NCBI RefSeq assembly: GCF_030272615.1
Contig: NC_081405.1
Coordinates: forward strand, 20,282,047 to 20,346,046
Direction: 5' to 3'
Length of the DNA: 64,000 nucleotides
Source: Cryptomeria japonica
Taxonomy: Eukaryota > Streptophyta > Pinopsida > Cupressales > Cupressaceae
Shown here: piece after piece, positions 24,190-34,209 of the stretch
Layout of the letters: every line of letters starts with the position of its first letter
Position numbering within the stretch: position 1 is the stretch's first letter
Program-made: the position numbers and the translations under genes
The notes under the pieces: model-generated
What the model was told of the DNA's origin: nothing
The model's input: the letters and a program-made list of their open reading frames with translations, nothing else
Databases searched by the model: none

Positions 24190-25335
24190 TTTTATCAACA
24201 AAGGGTTGAGGCCGGAAATATTATATTTGTATAAGAAGAATATACATAATAAAAAATTTTAAAGTAGTTTGATAAACCATGCCCAAATGAAATATACATG
24301 AATTACCCAAAAATCTATAGGGGCATAAACCAAAAAACCATCTTCAAAATGTAGAGTATGATGGATACCCAGAGGAAAATCTAAAACAAAGATTGAAAAG
24401 GCAAACTAAAAAAGCCTAACCTGGCCATGATGAATCTCAACAAGGTTGGAAATTCATAATGTTGGAGAAGAAGGACCCGAAGCAAGCGGGGAAGGACCAA
24501 AAGCAATAGAAGTGTCCACCCAATGGACAATCGTCGAGATCTTCTTACCCCAAACTAGTTTTGAAGGTTTTGGAAAGCAATCAATCTTTTTCGTTGGCTC
24601 AGGGCTCCCATTAGCCAAGACGTCAGTTCTCCTTCCCAATTATCTGCTCTCTCAGCTGGAGCTAACTCTATCAGCCCATGGAACTTTAAATACTTCCTTA
24701 TCCAATTTTCCTTGGGGGTTTTTGTCAATTTGAATATTGCCTAGAGGAAATTAGCATTCTCTCTTATGATGCAATTCCTTTCTTTAAAACTTTTTTGATC
24801 CTCAAAATATAAAATGGGAAACTTAGGGTGAGGTTTCCCATTTTTTATAGTTACATTGAAATCTATTAGCAAAGGGATGGTCAATTTCTCATCAATATTC
24901 TCCAAGACATTTCTCAAACTGCCTAGAAAATAAGCCTTGAATTCTTTTCTGTAAAGCTTCTTTATTTTTTCTTTAGGCAAGCCAAAGTGGAGGAGAGTAG
25001 CTACAAACACCGCCAAAATTTTCATATTTACCTTGTGCTTGTGGTTTGTTATCATAAACATATCTCCTAGTATTTTTTTAACTGCTCTAGTAATGACAAA
25101 ATGTGTTTCATTGAGAACCTCCTTCATCCTTTTTTCCATAATTTCCCCTAAAAAAGCCATCTTTCTTTTAGATGAGAGAAGCCGAATGGGGGAATCCATT
25201 GATTTTGGTCCTCTCGGGCACTTGCAGTCACAAAGAAAATCACCTATAACAAAACCTCAAAGAAGAAACCTTTAGCTAAAAAGAGAAAATTCGATATGAA
25301 GGATTTGAAATATGTCTAATAGAAGGCTTGTCGAA
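24188..25335 (-). mobile_element. LINE-like insertion carrying an unrecognised ORF
   Basis: On the minus strand it ends CCTTTGTTGATAAAAAAAA (about 24206-24188), an L1-style 3' terminus. Upstream is a 152-codon open frame (25199-24741) beginning MDSPIRLLSSKRKMAFLGEI, rich in Lys/Glu and probably helical. After its stop the same style of coding continues with a frame change (KENWIRKYLKFHGLIELAPA, then KKISTIVHWVDTSIAFGPSP) to about 24454. I do not recognise the protein; a LINE ORF1 variant or a captured host exon are both possible. No endonuclease or RT is present. It interrupts the tandem array, which resumes at about 25340 with roughly 170 bases missing. No clear target duplication was found. 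Confidence 0.45.
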
Positions 25336-25462
25336 GAAGCTAAGAAACATTCAATTTCATATAACAATCCACTTTATTTGCAGTCTTTTAGTTTAAAGTC
25401 TTTTCCATGTTCACCTAACTTAGGTAGTTGTAATCTCCTAGTTTGAAAGATATTATGAGTTA
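25336..25462. repeat. array fragment between two insertions
   Basis: Matches the array module CCACTTTATTT...GTCTTTTAGTTT...GGTAGTTGTAATCT...CTAGTTTGAAAGATATTATGAG seen at 20330-20420 and 21740-21840. It stops abruptly at about 25462 and the array continues at about 34210. Confidence 0.65.
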
Positions 25463-25921
25463 TAGGTGTAGACACCTAAAACTTGCACAAAAAATTAAAT
25501 GAATTTTATTCATTTAATCAACATTTATTCGTCTATTAATTAGCCTAAGGTTTAATTAATATCCTTATCAGACTATTAATCAAATTAAACACTTGATTAA
25601 AATCCATTTCTTCTAGCCTAACCTATTAATTAAAGTAAGGTTTGATTAAATCCCCTTTAGCCATTTAATTGAATAAATCTTATTTATTTAATTAAAACCC
25701 CTTTTCCCTTTTAATTGACTTTATATTTTATTAAAAATCCCTTTGCATTTAAATAAATCATTATTTATTTGTGAATAGTTCCCCCACTTGCAAAATCCTA
25801 CAAATGCAAGTTGCATCCTTTTTTCGCTAAAATAAATCTTTTTATTTTATCTAAAATGCCTATTTTCCTCCACTTGCATTCTCCTACATTTTTCATTAGC
25901 ATGCTAACATTCTTCTATAAC
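25463..25921 (+). mobile_element. LTR-like fragment starting TGTAGACACC
   Basis: TGTAGACACCTAAAACTTGC starts here and resembles the start at 40617 (TGTAGACACCTAAAACTGAC); both continue as AT-rich sequence with repeated ATTTAATTAA-type motifs. A TG start and the family resemblance support a Ty3/gypsy LTR 5' end. No LTR end or primer-binding site follows; it runs into an RNase H fragment at about 25925. Confidence 0.4.
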
Positions 25922-26060
25922 GTCTCTAACCCCTCATTGAAAGTTTATGGGGACTCTCAATTAGTTATCAATCAGATCAATGATGACTATCAGACAAAGG
26001 ACGATAAGTTGATGCCCTACAAACACATGGTGGAAGACTTCATGTTGGATATTATAGGAG
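25922..26060 (+). pseudogene. Ty3/gypsy RNase H fragment
   Basis: The plus-strand frame reads SLKVYGDSQLVINQINDDYQ, then TKDDKLMPYKHMVEDF, a recognisable RNase H segment including the conserved Gly-Asp-Ser. Only about 40 codons are present. It then collides head-on with a gag fragment coded on the other strand. Confidence 0.75.
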
Positions 26061-26767
26061 TATTGTGTAATGAATTTATTCACCAACTCATCGAATGATC
26101 TGATAGCAAGTGTGAGTTTTGACAACCACTCCATTGTTTGTCCTCCCAAACTTCTTGGGAATATCCTCATCATGTATGTATCATTATGGGCAAACTCCAA
26201 GCTGACAGTGCAGAATTCCCTAACGTGATCACAGGGATCACTCTTACTATTGTATTTGTCATACTTTGGTATATTTGAATTTGGTGGGAAGGGCATCATG
26301 TTTAGCCTTCTATCAAAAGGATAAGGACAAATGTCCTCCAAAGAATACCTCATCATAAACCCTTGCTGCATATACTTCATTTGTCGTTGGAGTGCTTGGA
26401 GTTGTTGTGTGATGTTGGTCAAGGGAACATTTTCTTCATTGGACCTTCGATGGTGGGCATCCCCTTGTTCACTAACATTGTCATAATTATGAGTATCATC
26501 TCAGTTGCAGGTGTTGTCTTGATCATGTGTGTCATCTTTCCTTGTTCTTGGGATCCTTTCAGTGGTATTCCTTGAATTCTCCATGTTAAAGTCCTCAGGA
26601 ATCCCGACTCCTTTACTATTTAGCATGAGGAGGTATTTTTGTTTATCCGATTCTATAAGCCTTTCCATGAGCTTTTGAAAGGCGACACTTTGTTGGCATT
26701 GTTGGATGAGTTCCTCGGTGATCTCCTCTTCCTTGAAGATTTTTTGCATTAATGATAAAATGATCAA
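26040..26767 (-). pseudogene. Ty3/gypsy gag fragment
   Basis: The minus-strand frame from 26767 begins MIILSLMQKIFKEEEITEEL, has a stop at 26501-26503, and continues as a retrotransposon gag domain from 26422 with KYDKYNSKSDPCDHVREFCT, then NDTYMMRIFPRSLGGQTMEW and FDELVNKFITQYSYNIQHE, ending near 26040. These are signature strings of the plant gag capsid region. Gag forms the particle that packages element RNA. No zinc knuckle is attached; the coding stops at the inverted junction with the RNase H fragment. Confidence 0.8.
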
Positions 26768-27298
26768 AAATTAATGGCCAGATGATAAAATGATATGGCC
26801 TTTCCTTAAAGAATTTTTGCATTAATGATAAAATGATCAAAAATGATATGGCTAATTAATGTGAGAGTTAGGTGTATATTGAGTCTTGGAGATAGTTGTT
26901 GCTTTAGATGTGCTCCCCTTCAAGACATATTTTTGGGCCCTTGTTGTCACATTCACCAACACATGTTCTTGTTTGTCCTTGATTTTTATGGCATTCACTT
27001 GATTGTCATATGATATGACTACTTAATTTTGAAATTATATCCCATCCATTGAGGACATTTCTGATTTGTATAGGACTAAGGTTAACTCTTGTCTGTTTTA
27101 TGCAAGCAACACTCAGGTCTTCTTGGTTCAATAATACCTTGATGCTTGTGTCATCTTGGAATATCAAAATCCATGTAAGTTACACTTAGGTTGTTATGAT
27201 TCAATTATACCATGACACTTGTATCAACTTTCAACAAATCAAGGCTCGATGATGATTTTTTGCATTAATGATAAAATGATCAAAAATGATATGGCATC
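26745..27298 (+). repeat. dispersed short repeat, three copies
   Basis: TTGCATTAATGATAAAATGA followed by TCAAAAATTAATGGC or TCAAAAATGATATGGC occurs at about 26746, 26817 and 27262. The first two copies are nearly adjacent and lie at the start of the minus-strand gag frame. Confidence 0.75.
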
Positions 27299-28625
27299 TA
27301 TGGAAAGGGGATGTCATAAATATGATAGAATGACATAAAAATCATAGCTCTTGTACATCTTGATTTTAGCCTACTTTCCAAAAATTAATCGAGAATGGAA
27401 TCCCAGGACCTGATCAAGCCGAGTCTAAGCCACAACATGAAGAGGAACTTACCATTCAAAGGGTGGAGACTATTTATGAACAAATCCAAAGAGCACAAAC
27501 AAGCACAAAACCTGAATCAGCACAAGCCACAAAAATTGTATCGATTATCAGTGACCTCTTCTCACCATACAACAATCCTGTTAGATTCAGTGGGGTAACC
27601 TTAGATAGTGATTCTGAAACAGACTCCAATGAGTATGAATGGGACACTTGTTCTGATGTCACTGAGGACATTGAGGTGGATACAATCCGTACATATACAC
27701 CCATACCTTCTTAAGGACAAGGTTCGAGGCCTAGATCATTTGAATTTGGACCACTACATATCTATGAGGCTAGTGAGAACAAGCAGCGTCAATACGAAAG
27801 AGACAATATCGAAGAGAGTACCATCAAAAACCTTGATACTGTCATAGAATTTGATACATCCAATGACAACTATGATAATGTCTTCATCGTGACTCTTACA
27901 ACGACAGACCTTGACCCACCAAACGAATCCGTACCTCTCATATATCCTGAACTTATAGACTGGGAACCACCTGAACACATCAAGATACCAACATTTCAAA
28001 ACGATGATGCCATTATCCAATACCTTTTCTCAGTAAACCCAGAAACATGCTCCACCAGTGAATCCCATAACGATGTCCGCAATCAGGAGAGTGCCAAGTC
28101 TCTTAGTCACAAAATAAACAAAAGACAAAATCGAACTATTTAATGGCAATATTAGATCATAAAAAAGTAAAAACAAAGGATGTATCCAATGGTGAAAACC
28201 TCTTTGAGGTGCTTGAGGATGAGAGACTTGACACTCTTCCTGAACATTATTAGGAGAGATCCGATTTAAATTATTTCATTACCACATTGGGGATATCACC
28301 GTCATACCAATATTGGAGATATGATTGCACTGGCAATTTGATCAAAATAGATGACAACATTGAGAATGAGAATGCATATTAAGCTTTGCATTAGTTGCAT
28401 TATCTTCATTTTAATATGCATTTAGTGGCATCTTCATGTGTATTATCATTTTTCATATCATATTAAGATTGTATTTAGAGATATGTGTATATTGAGTCTT
28501 GGGGATAGTTGTTGCTTTAGATGTGCTCCCCTTCAAGACATATTTTTGGGCCCTTGTTGTCACATTCACCGATGCATGTTCTTGTTTGTCCTTGATTTTT
28601 ATGACATTCACTTGATTGTCATATG
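26872..28625 (+). repeat. 141-bp direct repeat pair, 1.6 kb apart
   Basis: Copies at 26872-27012 and 28485-28625 start GTGTATATTGAGTCTTGG and end CTTGATTGTCATATG, with only about five differences. They flank the plus-strand ORF remnant at 27.4-28.4 kb. They could be parts of one element's terminal repeats or a segmental duplication; no TG/CA ends are evident. Confidence 0.7.
27385..28380 (+). pseudogene. retrotransposon-associated acidic ORF remnant
   Basis: One plus-strand frame runs from about 27385 (ENGIPGPDQAESKPQHEEEL) to 28143 with a single internal stop at 27712-27714, then continues in another frame (ENLFEVLEDERLDTLPEHY) to about 28380. It is acidic, Ser/Thr-rich and has PPNESVPLIYPELIDWEPPE. 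I do not recognise a domain. Position among Ty3/gypsy gag, RNase H and integrase pieces suggests a polyprotein segment, for example between gag and RT, but that is inference. About 330 codons are implied. Confidence 0.4.
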
Positions 28626-29041
28626 CCGAAATAATTCTTATACATCAAGTGAATATCATTAAATGATAAAAAATGATTGACACTCTTGTCTGTGAAAGTA
28701 GGCAATCTTGGAGACATCCTTAAGTTTCTTAGGAGATATCACCTTCTTGCATTCTTGTTATGAAGTCTTGGGGATACTTGTTGGATGACATTCACACACA
28801 TTAAGGAAGGTGATATGATTTAAATCATAGAATGATCCTGCCAAATGTATTTCTACTGTTTATTATCATTTTTCATATCATATTAAGCTTGAGTATCAAA
28901 ATGAAGTATCCATATCAACCAACCATATCAACTTTTTGATCGTAACAATTATCCTACCAGTTTGCTAGGAAATGTCCTAAGTGCTAAATTCATGGCAATA
29001 TCATACATGCACCAACATAGGAGCTACAAACATTCACTACA

Positions 29042-29219
29042 TCATGGCCTTTTTGCCAATGGGGACTCGACCTAGTAGGAAATATTCATCCTTCCTCGTC
29101 AAATGGACACAAGTTTATCATCATAGCCAATGAGTACTTCACCAAGTGGATTGAGGCAGTTCCATTAAATATAGTTACCGACAAGCAGATAGCTTCCAAG
29201 TTGTTTGTTTTGATATGAT
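29042..29219 (+). pseudogene. Ty3/gypsy integrase core fragment
   Basis: The frame reads SWPFCQWGLDLVGNIHPSSS, then NGHKFIIIANEYFTKWIEAV and PLNIVTDKQIASKL, the start of the integrase catalytic core, containing the first catalytic Asp (in GLDLVG) before a stop. Only about 58 codons survive; a hairpin-forming sequence follows at once. Confidence 0.8.
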
Positions 29220-29230
29220 AACGACTAGAG

Positions 29231-29354
29231 AAGGATTATCATATCTCCTAAGAAACTCAAGGATCTTGGTTGTTCTTAGCTAGGATCTTAGCATACAAGG
29301 ATATGCTTCTCTAGTCTTGGAGACGTCCTTGAATTGCTTAGGAGATATGATAAG
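29231..29354. repeat. inverted repeat (hairpin) after the integrase fragment
   Basis: GATTATCATATCTCCTAAG (about 29234) is matched inverted by CTTAGGAGATATGATAAGC (about 29337-29355), arms of about 33 bases with a spacer of about 60. CTTAGGAGATAT also occurs near 28727-28738. This could be a small foldback element that interrupted the integrase. Confidence 0.55.
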
Positions 29355-29359
29355 CAAAA

Positions 29360-30200
29360 ATCAATAGCCATAAGTAAGCATGCATTCTATCCGAAATGTA
29401 TTCTTGTCAAATAAAACATCTTGCAAATAGATCTTTTGTTCAGTTGAAATCAATTCAAGTCCGTGATGTCTAGCCTTCTTGCATTGTTGTAGTCATTGTT
29501 GGTTGTTTTTATCCTTGTTGTCTTACTATATGTTTGGTCTATTGCTTAAACCCACAAGGCGAAATACCCCCAACGAGGTCAAGATTTTTCCCACTTGTTG
29601 TCGATACTATTTCGATATGGATATGTACACTAATCACCATGCCATGGTGGGATATGATTCAAATAATTAGGGACAGTGACTATGTTGATAGTATCATGCT
29701 AACCCCATTGTCATGCTAGCTTAATTCATAACATTGTATATCAATTTCATAGCAATATCCATGTTAGCCTAATTAGCACATCATAAGCTTTCAATTTGGA
29801 ATCAAACTTAGTTTCATATTTTGCATTCCATCTTACATTTCATCTCTTCATATCATTTGGTCATCCTTCCAGTTGAGGATATCCTTGTATGGAGTGGCTG
29901 CCTCCCAAATCCGACTACCTGACCCCAGAGCCACCTACACCACCACTAGGAGGATTTCTCCTGGGACCCATCACACCCTCACTGCCTCTGCGTCTCTGGG
30001 AGCCCCCGCACTGAGAACTTGCAGCATAGTTAGGGGCACGACGATCGAGTGGCACAACTTGAAGGTGCAACATCCTATAGTACTCATCTCGCGCGATCTG
30101 ATCAATAGGACTCCTAATGGTGTCCCTTGTAACACCATGTGTTGTTGCAAGGTCTGCACTGTATCCTATGTGCGAGCTCACTGCTCTATCTTTGTATCTC
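29360..30200. other. unassigned DNA between integrase fragment and PMD pseudogene
   Basis: No gene is supported. From about 29870 the base composition becomes GC-richer, marking entry into the 3' part of the minus-strand PMD unit, but the translation there is mixed between frames. Confidence 0.35.
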
Positions 30201-30975
30201 TCTCAATAGTCACCTGTGCTACCTGCACCGGTAATTGAGTAGTTTGTCCCTGTGCCCATATTAACTACGTCTGGAGTCTTTGCACTAAGGACTGTAATCC
30301 GCCTATCTGTGCCTACTGCTAGTGCGAAGGCACTGTGATCTGAATTGAGGGAGGTTGTGGTGCCTAAGGGACTTGTACTGTTGGTACCTTTTAAGTGATC
30401 ACTTGTCATGTGGCTGGCGGGGGCATGCCCAATCTCCTCTGTCATACCAAGGGCTTCAAATCCTCCTCTTCCTCCTTATTAAGGCCCATACCGCCCAATC
30501 CTAGCCTCCCACCACCCAACTCCTCCGACTTTGTCTCCTCATCGGATCCATGATCATAACTTTCCTCCTTGCCTTCGCCTCCCACTGTTGCTATATCCTC
30601 TTCCTGTACGGGGCCTCCCTGAACTAGCATATGTCTCCATCCACCACCCCTACCCCTCACCCCCTGACCACTGGATCCTGCTCTACCTCCTCTCCTATCT
30701 CCACCACCATCCCTACCTCGGCCCAAACCCACTCCTTGATCTCCTCCTCATCCTTTCACCACTCTCTCCATACCTCAGCCCCCTCATCATCCTCCATCGC
30801 CACCACCATCATCATCATCAACCACCTCTAGTGGTGGTATCGGCTCTCCTAGCCCTGTCAATCGAGGAAAAAGATGGCTCACAAAGTAAAGGGCATAATC
30901 TTGGTGCATGCCCGCATTGGTCACTGTAAGCCTCATATCCCACACAACAACAGGAAGAGAGTGGAACTCTGCACG

Positions 30976-31315
30976 GGCAGTGGGCCAGCGTCCCTCACGG
31001 GGATTCGTGACATGGTTTAACAACCTCCTGTGGATTGTATAAGTCTAGTGGTTGCATCGGGCATTGACAGGTCGATCTTTTGGTGCAACAACAACCCTAT
31101 CTTGTAACAAGTGGTATCAGAGCTTGGTCACAAGTTTGAATCACGCAGGCTGCGACGAGTGACGTTGGGAGGGGGATTGTTGGCAGTGGGCCAGCGTCCC
31201 TCGCAGGGATTCGTGACATGGTTTAATAGCCTCCTATGGATTGTATAAGTCTAGTGGTTGTATCGGACATTGACAGGTCAATCTTTTGGTGCAATGACAA
31301 CCTTAGCTTATAACA
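30976..31315 (+). mobile_element. TRIM/SMART-like miniature LTR retroelement
   Basis: Two direct repeats of about 135 bp: 30976-31109 and 31178-31315. The second starts TGTTGGCAG and ends TAACA; the first ends the same way but lacks the first four bases. After the first comes AG then TGGTATCAGAGC (31112-31123), the primer-binding site complementary to initiator tRNA-Met. The internal domain is only 68 bp and ends in a purine-rich GGGAGGGGGA before the second repeat. It has no coding capacity and lies inside the PMD pseudogene. Target duplication was not resolved, perhaps because the 5' edge is damaged. Confidence 0.7.
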
Positions 31316-32459
31316 AGTGGTGTAATCCAAGGGTGGTCCCCACTCTACTCTCTCCTTATACACTCTCACATACAAGGTTGTCCACTATGGCATCGGTTGT
31401 CATCGACCAAACTATCAGTCTCTACCACATAGGGTGTTCGCCCAATCAAGTATCAACTCTATAACAAAACTAGCACCTATGTCGCATCCTCAGGCCAAGG
31501 CTTGCAATCCAAATATGGGCGCTAGACCACTGCATCCATGTCATATAATGTGTGCCTCCAATACTCTAGCTTCCCTATCATAGGCTTAGAGGCTTCTTGT
31601 CTATACATATATAGATAAGGGTACCCAACTGGTTGAGATCTCTGCATAATGGGGCGCGTAATGGCTACATGCTCCCAAGCCCAAATCTAAAGCAATATAC
31701 ACCCTGCTGCCAGACTGGACCCCCGATCCCTATCATGCACTATCTGGGTATCTCATGATATAAGTGGGCCAAAACACATATACCCCACGCATACCGAATC
31801 CTCTCTCGTACCATCCGTCGAAGTGCATGACTCCATCCAACTGATAATTCATGTGATCTCCTATCAGGAAGGAGGAAACCAACAACCAAACCAGCTAGAA
31901 CTGATGGAAGTGGGGCATATCTATCTACCATGTCCTGCCAACCCACTGAGTACCTAGCAATATAAGGATCACCAAAAATATCTCAAAGTGTATCTGTCTC
32001 CAGTCTCATCCAAATCATATACAACCAGCTCGCCTGTGATCAGAATCTGCAGAATCCGATAGACATCCTCAAGAGTAATAGTGATCTCTCCTGTTGGCAA
32101 GTGAAAGGTGTTGTTCTCATTGTGTCATCACTCCGCTAAAGTTGTTAGAAGCACTTTGTTCTTATGATAGGAAGGCATGTGCAACAAGTGAATCAAACCA
32201 CAAGCCTCGAGCACCGCTCGATCATCGTCTGTCAATCGAATACGTAAGGAGAGTGTCTTCGGGTATCGCTCCTGAAGCTATATGACACCTAAGTCTTCCT
32301 ATATCAACACATGAGTCCCATATTAGTTTTGCCTATTCTAAGAAATCAAACATCAAACCTCAATAAAAAAGGGGCACCTATCAAAGTAACGACAGTCGCG
32401 CCATGACACAAAGAGTTTCAAATCGGACACTCTTGACAATTAGGTGGTTTCAATTTGAC

Positions 32460-33200
32460 CTATCTATCAATCAATCATTCAAGTCTCATACCGAAACCAA
32501 GTCTCATATAAAAAATCAATCAAAGTCTCATATCACAATCAAAGCATCATATTGAAATCAAGTCTCATATCGAAATCCAAGTCTTATATTGCAATCAAAA
32601 CATCATATCAGAAATCAATCAATCCAAGTCTCATATTGAAATCAGGACTCATATCAAAATCAAGCAACATATCGAAATCATTCAATCAAGGACGCCTATC
32701 AGGCATCCTATTGACAATCGACTCATATCGAATCAGGACCCATATCGACCAATCAGGACCCATATTGACCAATTGGCTCATATCGACAATCAGGACCCAT
32801 ATCGACAATCAAGACCCATATCGACCAATCAAGACCCATATCGACCAATTGACCCATATGGACAATCAGAACCCATATTGACATATTGTCCCATATCGAC
32901 AATCGACCCATATTGACAATCAGGACCCATATCGACAATCAAACCATATCAACCTATTGAACCATATCGACCTATTGACCCATATCAAATCAAGACCCAT
33001 ATCAAGAATTGACCCATATTGACTCAAGACCCATGTTGAATCATGACCCATATCAACAATTGACTCATATCGACAATTGACCTATATCAACTAATGATCC
33101 ATATCGATAATCAAAACTTGTACCAACGTGACCTATATCAAAATTTGATCCATATTGACCCAACTTATATCAAACGATGACTCATATCGACTCTAGACAA
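32460..33200. repeat. minisatellite of CATATCGAC/CCATATCGACAATC units
   Basis: Dozens of imperfect units of about 12-18 bases built on CATATCGA, with ACCCATATCGACAATC and CAAGTCTCATATC variants. It lies within the putative first intron of the PMD unit. Related TCATATCAGTCTCATATCGA units occur again at 34040-34190, beyond the PMD promoter. Confidence 0.85.
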
Positions 33201-33692
33201 ACTTTTTGACATCGCCCATCTCAACGGACGAAATCAACGCCTACCAACACATCGAAAAAGTGCCAAATATCATAACGATCCTAAACATCAAATTTGCATG
33301 TGGCATAATTTTCCAAAATTTCAAAAAACTCAAAACTGTCATGTATGCTCTAAAACAGTCAATGTATGCATTGTATGATTTAGCGTATGCGCTAAGCCGT
33401 AAAATGTATGTACTATTTAATCAAACAAATGCGCCAAACAAAAATTTGAATGTGCTACGTCATACGACGTATGCGCTAAATTTTATTTTAAAAAAGGGAA
33501 AAAACCCTATTCGTACATGCGAAAAATTAGAAAATCGAACTTACTGGTGGGTCGTACTCCGATGGTCGTTGGAATCGCCAAACACGCTCAAAACGATGGT
33601 TGTGGTAGGGGGCTCCATTTCTTCTCTCCTCTCAAAGCTCCAATCTCCAAATGACAAGTGCACAAATGAGGTGGAAATGGGCCCCTTGACAG

Positions 33693-33700
33693 TTTATATA
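33693..33700 (-). promoter_or_regulatory. TATA box of the PMD unit
   Basis: TATATAAA on the minus strand (in GGCTATATAAACTG) lies 75 bases before the ATG at 33618, implying a 5' UTR of about 45 bases. Confidence 0.5.
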
Positions 33701-33799
33701 GCCATGTTGACGCAGGTGATTGTGCTGCCTCGGTGGACGTGTGGGGCATGTACGCGCTATGCCCACATTAGTTCTTCATCAATTTTAAAATATTATTTT

Positions 33800-33980
33800 T
33801 AATAAAATTCATCGACAGATAAATATCGAAAATTAAAAAAATCCAAAAAAAAATCCAATAATTTAAAAAATCCAAAAAAAAATTGAAAATTTAAAAATTC
33901 CAAAAAAAACGAAAAAATTCCAAAAAAATCAAAATTTTTAAAATCGTCCAAAAAAAAATTCAAAAATTATCGTGCATCGC
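33800..33980. repeat. low-complexity A-rich run
   Basis: Imperfect repetition of AATCCAAAAAAAA and AAAATTCC. It is upstream of the PMD TATA box on the minus strand. No coding capacity. Confidence 0.85.
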
Positions 33981-34209
33981 GACACTGCCCCAAAAATCGT
34001 AATTTTCTCAATTTATTTCCTGAGGGGCATCGACATCAATTTCATATCAGTCTCATATCGACGTTAATTTCATATCAGTCTCATATCAACACCGACTTTA
34101 TATCAACTTTCCATATCCAGGGTTTCATATCGACAATTTTGACGACAACACCATATCGAGAATTTTGGCGACATATCGAGCGTTTTTCTTTGAATCAACA
34201 TATGGTCAC

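Larger units (their letters stand above)
30203..33618 (-). pseudogene. plant mobile domain (PMD, aminotransferase-like) gene, broken
   Basis: The minus strand carries a PMD-type gene. A short first exon starts at ATG 33618 (MEPPTTTIVLSVFGDSNDHR) and ends at a strong donor (A/GTAAGT, 33544). The PMD body resumes near 32270 with ERYPKTLSLRIRLTDDDRAV, LIHLLHMPSYHKNKVLLTTL, LPTGEITITLEDVYRIL, then after frameshifts WQDMVDRYAPLPSVLAG, LYMYRQEASKPMIGKLEYWR and MHQDYALYFVSHLFPRLTGL (about 30850). A Gly-rich, acidic tail follows toward 30203. PMD proteins include the MAIL1/MAIN silencing factors and many transposon-borne relatives. A TRIM-like element interrupts the body at 30976-31315. Several stops and frameshifts make this copy inactive. 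The putative 1.3-kb intron contains a minisatellite. Whether it was a host gene or retroelement cargo is unresolved. Confidence 0.65.

Noticed and set aside
24446-24733. 95-aa plus-strand ORF
   Set aside because: Antisense to the LINE-like coding track, which continues on the minus strand on both sides.
30531-30929. Pro/His/Ser-rich plus-strand ORF of 132 aa
   Set aside because: Complement of the Gly/acidic tail of the minus-strand PMD protein; composition alone explains it.
30960-31330. Simple tandem duplication of PMD coding sequence
   Set aside because: The segment between copies starts with a primer-binding site and ends with a purine tract, and the second copy has TG...CA ends, which fits a mini-LTR element better.
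32460-33200. CRISPR-like array
   Set aside because: Units are short, imperfect and contiguous with no unique spacers, in a plant genome; it is a minisatellite.
33206-33802. 198-aa plus-strand ORF
   Set aside because: It overlaps the minus-strand TATA box, exon 1 and splice donor of the PMD unit, has a repetitive Tyr/Ala-Leu-rich middle and no domain.
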